Positions 8,091 through 18,177 are shown, counted from the stretch's first letter. The stretch is 56,202 nucleotides of DNA from Micrococcales bacterium (GCA_009785115.1 WQWY01000019.1:1-56202); one strand, 5' to 3'. Notes: generated from the sequence alone by a model not told the origin. Program-made: numbers and translations.

Positions 8091-9023
8091 ATGAACGACG
8101 CCGCCACCCGCACCACCGTCATGCAGAAGGTGCCACCGCCGGCGATGGCCGAGGCCTACCTGTCGCTGGGTCTGGACAGAGTCTCGGGGTTCGTGCTGCG
8201 CGCCGCCGACGCCGCGGTCGCCCGCACCCCAGCCGACGTGTTCGAGATGTTCGGGCTCGGGTTCCCCGGGTCGCCGCACAGCCCCGAGGCGCCACACGTC
8301 GACGTGGTGCGCTTCCCCCTCACCCCGCAGCTGCAGATCATCGACGCCACCGGCGGGCGTGACGAGGCGACCCGGCAGCTGACCGGCGGGCCCTTCGTCG
8401 AGCGGGCACCGTTCACCGGTACCGGTCTGGTCTCGCTACGAGGCAACATCGCCCCGCTGTACTGGATGGTCCACGCTCGGGTCCCCGCCGGGTCGCAGCT
8501 GTGGCGCCTGCACGCCGACGGCTCGCAGACCCACCTGGCGACCTTCCCCGACCTGGCCACGGGCTGGGTGCTGGCGTCGGGCGAGTCAGCAGGCAGGCCG
8601 GCCATGCCTGGGCTCTCCCGGTTCGTCGGCCCTGTCGCAGCGTGGCAGGACGCCCACTACAACGCCGACCCGACGGACGACGGCACGGTGGTGCTCACCA
8701 GCCCCACCGAACCTGAGGGCGCCGGTTTCGAGCAGACCGCGATCGGCCGCTGGCGCAGGGTGGTGCACCGTGCCGAGGTGACCGCGCTGTTCGAGATGAA
8801 CGTCACCGGCACGTGGAACGGCCTGCCCGTGCGCATCCTCGACACCTGGGACGAGGCCGACGGCGAGCAGCTCGCCCAGATCACCTACACCGGGCATAAC
8901 GCGGACCTCGCCGAGGGCCTGCGTCTGACGAAGATGGACGCCGCCGTCTACGAGGCAGCCGTGCCCTCGGCCACCATCACTGACGTGCGCACCGTCCAGC
9001 TGGTCCCGACCTCCTGGACCTGA
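8091..9023 (+). CDS. Uncharacterised protein at the end of the type VII secretion operon
   Basis: 310 aa, ATG preceded by GGAGG (about 8073-8078). No signal peptide and no clear membrane segment. The N-terminal part has no family I recognise. The C-terminal part (about residues 240-305) contains WNGLPVRILDTW, an acidic DEADGEQL stretch and YEAAVPSATITDV, a pattern resembling the C-terminal half of the convergent gene at 9068-9520. Its position, 88 bp after the last coupled secretion gene, suggests an effector, chaperone or immunity-type function for the secretion system, but nothing in the sequence decides this. Confidence 0.55.
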   Translation: MNDAATRTTVMQKVPPPAMAEAYLSLGLDRVSGFVLRAADAAVARTPADVFEMFGLGFPGSPHSPEAPHVDVVRFPLTPQLQIIDATGGRDEATRQLTGGPFVERAPFTGTGLVSLRGNIAPLYWMVHARVPAGSQLWRLHADGSQTHLATFPDLATGWVLASGESAGRPAMPGLSRFVGPVAAWQDAHYNADPTDDGTVVLTSPTEPEGAGFEQTAIGRWRRVVHRAEVTALFEMNVTGTWNGLPVRILDTWDEADGEQLAQITYTGHNADLAEGLRLTKMDAAVYEAAVPSATITDVRTVQLVPTSWT

Positions 9024-9036
9024 GCACCGGACGGTT

Positions 9037-9072
9037 CCGTCACCGCTAGGCCGTCACCGCTAGCCCGTCACG
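9037..9072 (+). repeat. 14-bp tandem repeat between convergent genes
   Basis: Two units of 14 bp (CCGTCACCGCTAG plus G or C, 9037-9050 and 9051-9064) and a partial third unit fill the gap between the convergent genes ending at 9023 and 9068. No terminator-like hairpin is obvious here. Confidence 0.75.
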
Positions 9073-9520
9073 GCCGGCCGTCGAGGATGGTCTCGACCGC
9101 CTCGGTGAGCTCCCACACCGGCACGGTGGCCTTCCACTCGCCGCTCAGCTCTCCCTCGTCGACCGAGGGATGGTCAGGAAGCTGCCCGGGAAGGCTCCAG
9201 CCGCGCAACGTCGCCTCGTCGTCCCTGACACGCTCGACCTCTACACGGTGGCCTTGCCACACAGCCTCGGTCTTGATGTGGAACAGGCTGTCGATCTTGA
9301 TCGGGTCCACCTCGCGCACCCATCCGCGCTGAGGGTTGGCGGTGAAACCCTCCGGGCAGGGCAGCAGCCCCGACCTGAACAAGAAGTACCGCGAGCCCCA
9401 CACCTCGTACTCGAAGACGTCGCCACGCCAGACCGCGTACTCTCCGGCCCGCACACCACGGCCCTTGACGTCACCGCCTCTGATGACCTCGCCGTCTCTG
9501 ATGTCGCCTCCAGACATCAC
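9068..9520 (-). CDS. Uncharacterised 150-aa protein, possible orphan immunity protein
   Basis: GTG at 9520 directly followed by an in-frame ATG, with GAGGAG upstream. The N-terminal 25 residues are glycine-rich (GGDIRDGEVIRGGDVKGRG), then YAVWRGDVFEYEVWGSRYFLF, rich in aromatic and beta-strand residues. The second half contains VWQGHRVEVERVRDDEATL and EWKATVPVWEL, similar in spacing to the C-terminus of the 8091-9023 product (WNGLPVRI... YEAAVPSAT). I infer that both carry the same small beta-rich domain. Being short, soluble and beside a secretion locus it could be an immunity protein, but no cognate toxin is visible. Confidence 0.5.
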   Translation of the reverse strand: MMSGGDIRDGEVIRGGDVKGRGVRAGEYAVWRGDVFEYEVWGSRYFLFRSGLLPCPEGFTANPQRGWVREVDPIKIDSLFHIKTEAVWQGHRVEVERVRDDEATLRGWSLPGQLPDHPSVDEGELSGEWKATVPVWELTEAVETILDGRP

Positions 9521-9692
9521 GTCCGCTCCTCACCGGCGACCATCGGCCGCGACCGTCGCCCACTGTCACCGGCCGGCGAACCCGACCTCGACACGCAAGT
9601 CATCCCAGCGATGATAACGAACGTGACAGCGCCACGATCACCACCCGCGGAGGCGAGACCCGAGCGCGGGGACGCTCAGAGCATCAGGACGG

Positions 9693-11210
9693 TCAGATCT
9701 GCTGCGGCGGGAGGGAACGGGGGGCCGGAGGAGGCGGCTCGGCCGGGAACCGCATCGTCGGCCCAGACGTGAGGTTGGCGTCGCCGACGAAGGAGTACTC
9801 CGGCTGATAGGTGCCCGACCTCCGGTCGGAGGCGATGACCACGCCCAGCGGGCGGGCGTTCGCGGCGCGCAACCGGGCCAGGGCCTCCTCGACCGCGCCG
9901 ATCCTGGTCACCCCGTCCACCGCGACCAGGAGGGTCGCGTCGGCGTAGCTGCCGAGGATCGCCGCGTCGGCGGCGACCAGCACCGGGGGGGCGTCCATCA
10001 CGAGCAGGTCCGCGCTGGCCCGCAGGTCGTCCAGGCGGGCGCGCACCTGCGCGGTGGCCAGGAAATCGGCCGGGTCCAGCGGGGTGTGCAGCGGCAGCAG
10101 CACCCGCAGGTTCGGCACCCGGGTCGGCACCGTGCCCAACGGGTCAGGGCGCGGACGCCCCCCGGGCACGAGCAGGGAGGTGAGGCTCGGCTGACGCAGG
10201 TCGCCCGAGACCACGATGACCCGCCGCCCGCTCAGCGCGAACGACGTGGCCAGGTTCGCCGTGATGAAGCCCGACGGCACGCCCGGCTGCACCGCGGCCA
10301 CCATCAGCATGGACCCGTCGGTGTCCGACATGGTGGCCTGGAGCGCGGTGCGCAGCTCACGGACAGACTGGGTGAACGCGTTGGCGGTCCGGCCCGCGAC
10401 CGGCAGGGGCTCGCCGTCCTGCGCGCTCGCCTCGGCCGGGCCGACGTCGCTGAGCGTGCCCAGCTCGCGCTCCCCGATGCGGCCGAGGCTGCCCGCAGCC
10501 CTGACCTTCGTGTCCAGCGCGTCGCGGACCACCGCGGCCGCGACACCGATGAACGCACCCAGCAGCCCTGCGACCACCAGCACGACCGGTGTCGCCACCG
10601 AGCTCAGCTGGGCCTTCACCGCGGCGGTGCGCACCCCCGCGACCTCGGACATCACGCTGGCCGCCGCGATCTGGGCGCGCAGCGCGTGGTACTCGTTCAA
10701 GGTCGAGGCGTACTGCACCGCGGCCACCGTGTTCTCCAGCAGCGCGTCCTCGGCGTTCTCGTCGAGCCACTCGGCCCGGCTCATGCTGATCTGCTCCAGC
10801 GTCCTCACGCGCGTGTCGAACTGGGCCTGCAGCCCGGCGATGTACTCCTCGGCGGCAGCGGCGACGGCCGCCAGCGCATCGCCCCGGGTGGCGGTGTACA
10901 CGGAGATCTTCACCGTGTTCTCCGCGATGCCGTACTCGGCCTCGATCTTGCGGAGGCTCTCCGGGTCGCTCAGCACGTCACCGATCTTGTCGGTGGTCTC
11001 GGTCGACAGCAGCCGGTTCGGGTCGGTGTTCAGCGTCACCCCGACAGGGCTCAGCACGTCGGGCGAGACGTACTGCACGACCGTCGTCGCGGAGTAGGTC
11101 GGCTCGGTCACCTGGGAGTACCCCACGCCAGCGAGGAGGCCGACCACGGTCGCGCCGATGACCAGCCACTTGCTGAAGGTGACCAGGTTCCAGAACTCAC
11201 GCAGCGTCAC
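9693..11210 (-). CDS. Wzz/CpsD-like polysaccharide chain-length protein with degenerate kinase domain
   Basis: 505 aa. The GTG at 11210 overlaps the TGA of the glycosyltransferase gene (GTGA). Residues about 1-230 are a Wzz-type domain with transmembrane helices at about 13-33 and 206-228 around an extracytoplasmic helical part. Residues about 280-490 align with CpsD/CapB bacterial tyrosine kinases: Walker A' VIVVSGDLRQPSL (331-343) and Walker B LLVMDAPP (402-409). The Walker A position reads AAVQPGVPSGFITANLA (305-321): the GKS/GKT core is missing. The C-terminus has only two tyrosines (TYQPEYSF) and a proline-rich tail. It probably regulates polymer length structurally; kinase activity is unlikely. 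Confidence 0.8.
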   Translation of the reverse strand: MTLREFWNLVTFSKWLVIGATVVGLLAGVGYSQVTEPTYSATTVVQYVSPDVLSPVGVTLNTDPNRLLSTETTDKIGDVLSDPESLRKIEAEYGIAENTVKISVYTATRGDALAAVAAAAEEYIAGLQAQFDTRVRTLEQISMSRAEWLDENAEDALLENTVAAVQYASTLNEYHALRAQIAAASVMSEVAGVRTAAVKAQLSSVATPVVLVVAGLLGAFIGVAAAVVRDALDTKVRAAGSLGRIGERELGTLSDVGPAEASAQDGEPLPVAGRTANAFTQSVRELRTALQATMSDTDGSMLMVAAVQPGVPSGFITANLATSFALSGRRVIVVSGDLRQPSLTSLLVPGGRPRPDPLGTVPTRVPNLRVLLPLHTPLDPADFLATAQVRARLDDLRASADLLVMDAPPVLVAADAAILGSYADATLLVAVDGVTRIGAVEEALARLRAANARPLGVVIASDRRSGTYQPEYSFVGDANLTSGPTMRFPAEPPPPAPRSLPPQQI

Positions 11211-12433
11211 GAGAACCCATCCTGCCTCAGTCGACGTCCGAAAAGCGCTGACCGGCCCGTGGCCGGCCTCTTCCCACACGACTCCCACACGTCGCTCATC
11301 CGAGCGGCCGTCTCCGCGGCGTCGAACCGGCGCACCGCCGCGGCGTGCGCGGCGCGCGCCCGGAGCGCGGCGGCCTCGGGGTCGTCCAGCACCGAGACGA
11401 CGCCCTCGGCCAGCGCCTCGGCGTCCCCCGGGGCGACGAGCACACCCAGCGCCGAGCCGTCCGACGGGGCGACGATCTCGACCGCACCGCCGGCACGCGT
11501 CGCGACCACCGGGACGCCCCGCACCATCGCCTCCACGATCACCTGCCCGAACGGCTCCGGGACCGGCGAGGCGTGCACCAGCACGTCGAGGTCGTCGACG
11601 GCCTCGCGCGGGTCGTCGACGAAACCGGTCCACTCCACCTGCGGCGGGCTCTCCGCACGGACTCGCTCGGCATAGGCCTGGGCGTCGAACAGCGCACCGC
11701 CGACCACCCGGAACACCGCACCGGGGTGGGTCTCGGCGACCAGGGCGGCGGCACGCACGTACTCCAGCTGGCCCTTCGTCGGGCTGATCCGCCCGACCAG
11801 GCCGACCACGGGACGCTCGCCGATCGCACGGCGGGCGGCGACCGTCTCGGCGTCGAGCACCCAGTCAGGGCCGACACCGGGGTAGACGAGCGTCGTCGGG
11901 ACCGTCAGGGTGCTCGCGGTGGCCCGTGAGTTCACCACCACACGGCACGGCAGCCGCGACGCGGCGCGCACCAGCCGCACCAGCGAGCCGGGCAGGTAGT
12001 CGGGGGCGATCCTGTCGTGCACGTGCCAGACCAGCGGCAGGCGCGCCAGACGCGCGGCGACCCCGCCGATCAGGTCGGCCTTGAGCGACGTGGTGACCAC
12101 CACGTCCGGGCGCAGCCGGCGAAGGTGCCGTACCAGCCGCACCAGGAAGGGCAGCGTCCGCCCCGCACGCACCAGGTTCGACCACGACGCCCGGCCCGCG
12201 CCGGCCCTGTCCACGCCCGACACGTCGGCAGTCAGCGCGAGCACGTCGACCTCGACGTCGAGATCACGCAGCCGTTCCACCAGCGGGCCGTCGCCGAACA
12301 GCACGACGCGAGGCTCGATGCGCGTCCGGTCGAGCGCGGCGAGCAGGCGCAGCAGCGCGATCTCCGCACCGCCGAGCTCCGCGGTGTGGTCGATGACGAC
12401 CACGCGCGTCCTCGCCACGGTCGAGGCCGTCAC
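11207..12433 (-). CDS. Glycosyltransferase family 4 protein
   Basis: 408 aa, GTG start overlapping the stop of the upstream glycosyltransferase gene (GTGA). It has the GT-B fold signature: an N-terminal acceptor domain starting VVVIDHTAELGGAEIALLRLL and a C-terminal nucleotide-sugar domain with VGLVGRISPTKGQLEYV and the E-x7-E motif PEPFGQVIVEAM. It should transfer a sugar from a nucleotide or lipid-linked donor to a growing cell-surface glycan at the cytoplasmic membrane. It is coupled to a second GT4 gene and to the Wzz-like gene, so the three act in one polysaccharide pathway. Sugar and acceptor cannot be told from sequence. Confidence 0.88.
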   Translation of the reverse strand: MTASTVARTRVVVIDHTAELGGAEIALLRLLAALDRTRIEPRVVLFGDGPLVERLRDLDVEVDVLALTADVSGVDRAGAGRASWSNLVRAGRTLPFLVRLVRHLRRLRPDVVVTTSLKADLIGGVAARLARLPLVWHVHDRIAPDYLPGSLVRLVRAASRLPCRVVVNSRATASTLTVPTTLVYPGVGPDWVLDAETVAARRAIGERPVVGLVGRISPTKGQLEYVRAAALVAETHPGAVFRVVGGALFDAQAYAERVRAESPPQVEWTGFVDDPREAVDDLDVLVHASPVPEPFGQVIVEAMVRGVPVVATRAGGAVEIVAPSDGSALGVLVAPGDAEALAEGVVSVLDDPEAAALRARAAHAAAVRRFDAAETAARMSDVWESCGKRPATGRSALFGRRLRQDGFS

Positions 12434-13641
12434 GCCACCGCCTGGGCGACGACGCCGCGCAGACGCTGGACGAAACGCTCCGCCCCGAACTCGGCGGCGC
12501 GGTCCGTCAGCACCTGCTCGTCCCAGCGCTGGCGAGAGGTGGTGTCGATCGCGGCGGCGATGCCCGCCGAGGTCAGATCCTCGAAGAACGTGCCGGTGCG
12601 ACCCTCGACCACGGTGTCGAGGTACCCGCCGGCGTGCAGGGCGACGACCGGGGTGCCGAAGGCGTTGGCCTCCAGCGGCGACAGCCCGAAGTCCTCGAAA
12701 GAGGCAGCGACCAGGGCAGACGCGTTGCGGTAGAGCCAGCGCATCTGGCTGTCGGGGATGCCCGACAGCATGTGCACCTGCGGCAGGTCCGCGGCCAGCG
12801 CCGCGAGACGAGCCCGGTCTGGACCCCTGCCCACCACGACGAGCCCTGGGCCGTCGAGCGCGCGCGCCGCCTCGATCACCAGGTCGATGTTCTTGTAGGG
12901 CATCAGCCGCGCGACCGTGAGCAAGAACCCTGGTTCCAGACCGGGCACCGGCTCCTCCGCCCCGCCGGGCACGACGGCCGGGGGCGGCGGGATCACCTCG
13001 GCCTCGCGCCCGTACACCTCGTGGATCGCCCGGGCGATGAGCGTGGAGTTCGCCAGGTACCGGTCAGCCCGCTGGGCGGCGCGTGCGTCCCACCGGCGCA
13101 GGTACGGAGCCAGCACTCGCAGGGCGGCCCGCTCGGAGAGCATGCTGAGAGAACGGCCGCCCGTGGTGTGAGACCCCAGGTAGCGCTCGCTCTGGTACAG
13201 CCAGCGGGCCGGTGCGTGGCAGTAGACCACCATGCGCCCGTCGGTGCGGTAGCCGTGCGCCCAGCCCGACGAGCTGCTCAGCACGACGTCGGCCTCGATC
13301 GTGCGCCGCGACACCTCCGACGCGAGCATCGGCAGCGCCAGGCGGTGATAGCGCCTCAGGAGGCCGATCTTGTCGAGGCGACCCGTGCGCACGTCGACCG
13401 TGGCGAGCTCGGGGAAGGTGCCCGCGGGGTGATACAGCGTGGTGTACAGGGGTGAGGTCGGGAAGGCCTCGGCCATGAGCATCGCCACACGCTCGGCACC
13501 ACCGCGCTGGGTCAGGTAGTCGTGCGCCAGGGCCACGGTCGGGGCGGCGGGCTCACCCTCGGGTGCGGGCTCGGACCTCGGCGTCACGATCGCACCATCG
13601 ACGACCGGCCCGGACGACGTCACGGGTGCGTCGTCGGCCAT
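12430..13641 (-). CDS. Glycosyltransferase family 4 protein, first gene of polysaccharide operon
   Basis: 403 aa from the ATG at 13641. Upstream in-frame codons exist, but the conserved part (VALAHDYLTQRGGAERVAML) begins about 35 residues into this start. The GT-B C-terminal domain shows LLTVARLMPYKNIDLVIEAA and ASFEDFGLSPLEANAFGTPVV (E-x7-E). Close relatives act in exopolysaccharide assembly and often transfer mannose, but donor specificity is not decided here. The gene heads the operon with the second GT4 gene and the Wzz-like gene. The start is uncertain because no strong ribosome binding site precedes it. Confidence 0.85.
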   Translation of the reverse strand: MADDAPVTSSGPVVDGAIVTPRSEPAPEGEPAAPTVALAHDYLTQRGGAERVAMLMAEAFPTSPLYTTLYHPAGTFPELATVDVRTGRLDKIGLLRRYHRLALPMLASEVSRRTIEADVVLSSSSGWAHGYRTDGRMVVYCHAPARWLYQSERYLGSHTTGGRSLSMLSERAALRVLAPYLRRWDARAAQRADRYLANSTLIARAIHEVYGREAEVIPPPPAVVPGGAEEPVPGLEPGFLLTVARLMPYKNIDLVIEAARALDGPGLVVVGRGPDRARLAALAADLPQVHMLSGIPDSQMRWLYRNASALVAASFEDFGLSPLEANAFGTPVVALHAGGYLDTVVEGRTGTFFEDLTSAGIAAAIDTTSRQRWDEQVLTDRAAEFGAERFVQRLRGVVAQAVA

Positions 13642-13825
13642 CGCAGCATCCTGCCCATCTTCACGACCCCTAGACTCCACGTGTCGAATCATGCATGACA
13701 AACCAGGCAAGTTGCCCGGAATTACCCCCACGGTAGGTTAAACATCTGGTGACGGTATCAAGAAGCGTCATTGTTCACCCACATGGCTCGAGCGGCGCCG
13801 TGACAAGGTGGCACGCTGCTGCCCG
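13642..13825. promoter_or_regulatory. AT-richer spacer upstream of the polysaccharide operon
   Basis: The spacer before the first glycosyltransferase gene is clearly AT-richer than its surroundings. On the minus strand it contains TTGATA (near 13757-13762) followed 15 bp later by TAACCT, a plausible but short-spaced promoter, and a CATGCATG palindrome near 13690. It probably holds the operon promoter. Confidence 0.35.
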
Positions 13826-13843
13826 CCCCGCGCGACGGCGGGG
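13826..13843 (-). terminator. Hairpin just downstream of the DUF501 gene
   Basis: CCCCGC / GCGGGG inverted repeat with a 6-nt loop (13826-13831 and 13838-13843), ending one base before the stop codon of the minus-strand DUF501 gene. There is no T run, which is common for actinobacterial terminators. Confidence 0.4.
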
Positions 13844-13844
13844 T

Positions 13845-14351
13845 TCAGCACGTGCAGCGGTCCGGCCGCCAGGTGTCTGCCAGGAGACCTAGCACCTCGT
13901 CACCTACGGGGTTGACGCCAGCTCCAGCGGCGAGCGCGTGAGCGACCAGCACGTGCAGACACTTCACCCTGTCTGGCATCCCACCAGCCGAGACACCGGC
14001 GATCTCGGGCACCTGCCCCAGCTCCGCACGATCACGCAGGTACGCCTCGTGCGCGGCCCTGTAGGCCGTCGCCAGGTCCGGGTCCGTCGCCAGGCGCGCG
14101 GTCAGCTCGCGCATCAGCCCCCCGGCCTCCAGGGTGCTGACCGCCGCGACCGCGGGCGGACAGGTGAGGTAGTACGTCGTCGGGAAGGGCGTGCCGTCCT
14201 CCAGGCGGGGGGCGGTGCGGACGACGGTCGGACGGCCGCAGACGCACCTGGCCGCGACACCGACCATGCCCCGGGGCGGACGACCCAGCTGTTCGGTGAC
14301 GATCTCGACGTCCCGCGTCTCGTTGCTCGCCGTGCCTGTCCCGTTGTTCAC
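13845..14351 (-). CDS. DUF501 family protein
   Basis: 168 aa. DUF501 proteins are conserved in actinobacteria directly downstream of the FtsB/DivIC-like gene and enolase, as here. Recognisable blocks are GVAARCVCGRPTVVRTAPRL with a Cys pair near the N-terminus, PFPTTYYLTCP, and the C-terminal VKCLHVLVAHALAAGAGVNPVG followed by a terminal CTC. The conserved Cys and His residues suggest metal or nucleotide binding, but the biochemical function is not established. It is probably co-transcribed with the gene at 14404-14982, with a 52-bp gap. Confidence 0.9.
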   Translation of the reverse strand: MNNGTGTASNETRDVEIVTEQLGRPPRGMVGVAARCVCGRPTVVRTAPRLEDGTPFPTTYYLTCPPAVAAVSTLEAGGLMRELTARLATDPDLATAYRAAHEAYLRDRAELGQVPEIAGVSAGGMPDRVKCLHVLVAHALAAGAGVNPVGDEVLGLLADTWRPDRCTC

Positions 14352-14403
14352 AGCGCCTATTGTGCGGGGTGCGCCGATGGTGCTCCCCGCACCCCGAACC
14401 TGC

Positions 14404-14982
14404 TCACCGACCCTCGCCGGCCTCTCCGGCGATCGTCACCGACGTCCACACGTCGACGTACCAGACGCGCGACGGCCCCGTCAGCGTCCCGGTCGGGCCG
14501 TCACCGACCGTCACCGGCTCCACGGCGACGTCGGGGTCGACCACCCGGTAGGCCCGCTCCCCCGGCATGACGAACGACAGCCGGGAACGCGCCTGAGACG
14601 TCACATAGGCGGGGTCAGACCACCGCTCCAGCTCGTTCTCCAGGTTCGCGTTGGTCAACCTCGCCTCGGCGAGCTCCTGCTGGGCCGAGGTCAGGCGAGC
14701 GCGCTGCGCCAGGTACGACTGCGCCGTCGGGTACACCAGCACGAAGGCCAGACCCGCCACGACACCCAGCACCAGGGCACGCGCGGTGAACATGCGCGGC
14801 ACCTTGATCTGCTCGCGCCTCGTCGGGCCGCTCGCGGACGAGGCCGGGCGTTCCCGCCCCGCCGGCCTGGTCGCGCTCGCCGCACGGCGAGGTGTCGCCG
14901 TGCGTGCCGGACGTCCGGCGGTCGAGCGCGAGGCCGACGAGGCCGGGCGGGAGACCGGTGAGGCAGGACGACGGGCGGGCAC
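14404..14982 (-). CDS. FtsB/DivIC-like septum formation initiator
   Basis: 192 aa, GTG start. A long basic Ala/Arg/Pro/Ser-rich cytoplasmic N-terminus (residues 1-60) precedes one transmembrane helix (about 66-87, FTARALVLGVVAGLAFVLVY), then a heptad coiled coil (QRARLTSAQQELAEARLTNANL) and a C-terminal domain with SDPAYVTSQARSRLSFVMPGE. The pattern SDPAYV...ARxRLxxVxPGE is typical of actinobacterial FtsB/DivIC homologues, which join FtsL and FtsQ in the divisome. The eno - ftsB-like - DUF501 order is conserved in actinobacteria. Confidence 0.9.
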   Translation of the reverse strand: MPARRPASPVSRPASSASRSTAGRPARTATPRRAASATRPAGRERPASSASGPTRREQIKVPRMFTARALVLGVVAGLAFVLVYPTAQSYLAQRARLTSAQQELAEARLTNANLENELERWSDPAYVTSQARSRLSFVMPGERAYRVVDPDVAVEPVTVGDGPTGTLTGPSRVWYVDVWTSVTIAGEAGEGR

Positions 14983-15080
14983 CTGTCGATTGTGCCCGCG
15001 TGCCCGCGACCGTCAGCCGCGGGCACGCCGAGCCTCGCCTGATCGAGACGAGCGTGAGGATCACGCCGACGACGTGCGGG

Positions 15081-16406
<1,326 letters not shown>

Positions 16407-16489
16407 CTAACGTCAAGCACCAGGCACGTCCCCAGGACCAGAGCCTCGGCGTGCCTCGTTGCCCTCCACCTCGAGCCGACATGCCGGCG

Positions 16490-16547
16490 AGACGGCTCTC
16501 ACTCCGGTGAGGACGACGACCGTCTCCCTGTCGCGAGAGCCGTCTCA
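16490..16547 (-). terminator. Long-loop inverted repeat at the 3' end of the second gpmA gene
   Basis: GAGACGGCTCTC (16490-16501) and GAGAGCCGTCTC (16536-16547) form a perfect 12-bp stem around a 34-nt loop that holds a further partial pairing (CCGTCTC at 16521-16527). The right arm covers the gpmA stop codon. It lies between gpmA and eno on the minus strand; terminator or processing site. Confidence 0.45.
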
Positions 16548-17294
16548 CCGAGGGCCGTCGCGGCCGCCGTAGGCGGACCAGGCGCGAAGGGTGGCCTCCT
16601 CGGCGGCCTCGGGGTCCAGGTAGCGACCCTCGCCCAGGTGCAGGTTCTCGTCGGGCTGGAAGAGCAGCGGGGCGGCGGTGGGCACCTCGAGGTGGGCGAT
16701 CTCGTCGTCGCCGATGCCCAGCAGCACCTTGAGCAGGGCGCGCACCGAGTTGCCGTGAGCGACCACCAGCACGGTGCGGCCCGCGCGCAGGTCGGGCTCG
16801 ATCGCGTCGCGCCAGTACGGCATGGCCCGCACCGGGACGTCGGCCAAGCACTCGGCGTGGGGCACAGGCTCGCCCGCGTAGCGGGGGTCGTGATCCTGGG
16901 CGAAGGGCGAGGACGGGTCCAGCGACGGCGGCACCACCGCGTAGGAACGCCGCCAGGCCGCGAACTGCCGCTCGCCGAACTCGTCGCGGATCTGCTCTTT
17001 GGACATGCCCTGCAGCGCGCCGTAGTGGCGCTCGTTGAGCCGCCACGTCAGGTGCATCGGCACCCAGAGGCGGTCAGCCGCGTCCAGGGTGAGAAGGGCG
17101 GAGACGATCGCCCGACGCAGCAGCGAGGTGTGCACCACGTCAGGCAGCACGCCCGCCTCGCGCAGCACGCGTCCCGCCGCGCGGGCCTCGTCCTGGCCCC
17201 GCGCGCTCAACGGCACGTCCAACCAGCCGGTGAAGAGCCCGTCGGCGTTCCCCACCGACTCCCCGTGCCGCACCAGCACGAGCGCCCCCGGCAT
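16545..17294 (-). CDS. gpmA: 2,3-bisphosphoglycerate-dependent phosphoglycerate mutase, second copy
   Basis: 249 aa. Histidine phosphatase superfamily: the phosphohistidine motif LVLVRHGESVGNADGLFTGW at the N-terminus, [12 protein letters not shown], and the second catalytic histidine in VVAHGNSVRALL. The dPGM-specific insertion is present, so 3-phosphoglycerate to 2-phosphoglycerate interconversion is expected. It is a diverged tandem paralogue of the gene at 17437-18177. This copy deviates more from the family consensus (for example RHGESVGN for RHGESEWN), so it may be a specialised isozyme or a related phosphatase. It precedes eno on the same strand. Confidence 0.85.
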   Translation of the reverse strand: MPGALVLVRHGESVGNADGLFTGWLDVPLSARGQDEARAAGRVLREAGVLPDVVHTSLLRRAIVSALLTLDAADRLWVPMHLTWRLNERHYGALQGMSKEQIRDEFGERQFAAWRRSYAVVPPSLDPSSPFAQDHDPRYAGEPVPHAECLADVPVRAMPYWRDAIEPDLRAGRTVLVVAHGNSVRALLKVLLGIGDDEIAHLEVPTAAPLLFQPDENLHLGEGRYLDPEAAEEATLRAWSAYGGRDGPR

Positions 17295-17356
17295 CAGCGC
17301 CCCACCCGCTCACCCATCCTCCGAGGGTATCTACCCAGGAACGGCCGCGAAGCCGT

Positions 17357-17394
17357 CCCGCCGCGTCGTCGGAGACTCCCGACGACGCGGCGGG
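17357..17394 (-). terminator. Strong hairpin between the two gpmA genes
   Basis: A perfect 16-bp stem: CCCGCCGCGTCGTCGG (17357-17372) and its reverse complement (17379-17394) around a 6-nt loop. It lies 42 bp past the stop of the upstream gpmA gene, with no T run on either strand. It should separate the transcription of the two paralogues. Confidence 0.75.
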
Positions 17395-17436
17395 CCTTCT
17401 GACGAGCCGACGAAGCGACGAGCCGGTGGGGGTGGG

Positions 17437-18177
17437 TCAGCGACCCTGGTTGGCGACCGCCTGGATCGAGGCGGCGGCGGCCTCCGGGTCCAGGTAGCGA
17501 CCACCGGGGACGGTGGGCTTCAGCGTGGTCTCGTCCAGCTCGTAGACCAGGGGGATGCCGGTGGGGATGTTGACGCCGGAGATGGTCTCGTCGTCGATGT
17601 CGTCGAGGTACTTCACCAGCGCGCGGATCGAGTTGCCGTGCGCGGCGGCCAGCACCGTCTTCCCCGCCCTCAGGTCCGGCACCAGCGCGGACTCCCAGTA
17701 CGGCAAGGTCCGCTCCAGCACGTCCTTGAGGCACTCGGTGCGCGGGACCGGCTCGCCGGTGTAGCGCGGGTCGGCGTCCTGGGAGAACTCGCTGCCCAGC
17801 TCGATCTGCGGCGGCGGGGTGTCGTAGGAGCGCCGCCACAGCATGAACTGCTCCTCGCCGTACGCGGCCAGCGTCTGCTTCTTGTCCTTGCCCTGGAGCG
17901 CACCGTAGTGGCGCTCGTTGAGCCGCCAGCTGCGCGTCACCGGGATCCACAGCCTGTCAGCCACGTCCAGGGCCAGGTGCCCGGTCCAGATCGCACGGCG
18001 CAGCAACGAGGTGTGCATGACGTCAGGCAGCAGGCCCTCGGCCTTCAGCAGCTCGCCGCCCCGCAGAGCCTCGGCGACGCCCTTCTCCGACAGGGGGACG
18101 TCCACCCAGCCGGTGAACAGGTTCTTCGCGTTCCACTCGCTCTCGCCGTGACGGAGCAGCACCAGGGTGTAGGTCAT
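17437..18177 (-). CDS. gpmA: 2,3-bisphosphoglycerate-dependent phosphoglycerate mutase
   Basis: 246 aa from the ATG at 18177 ([20 protein letters not shown]); an upstream in-frame ATG would add three residues. All dPGM motifs are canonical: [45 protein letters not shown], and [14 protein letters not shown] with the second catalytic histidine. It interconverts 3- and 2-phosphoglycerate in glycolysis and gluconeogenesis. It is the more conserved of two tandem copies and so probably the housekeeping enzyme. A strong hairpin follows the gene. Confidence 0.95.
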   Translation of the reverse strand: MTYTLVLLRHGESEWNAKNLFTGWVDVPLSEKGVAEALRGGELLKAEGLLPDVMHTSLLRRAIWTGHLALDVADRLWIPVTRSWRLNERHYGALQGKDKKQTLAAYGEEQFMLWRRSYDTPPPQIELGSEFSQDADPRYTGEPVPRTECLKDVLERTLPYWESALVPDLRAGKTVLAAAHGNSIRALVKYLDDIDDETISGVNIPTGIPLVYELDETTLKPTVPGGRYLDPEAAAASIQAVANQGR

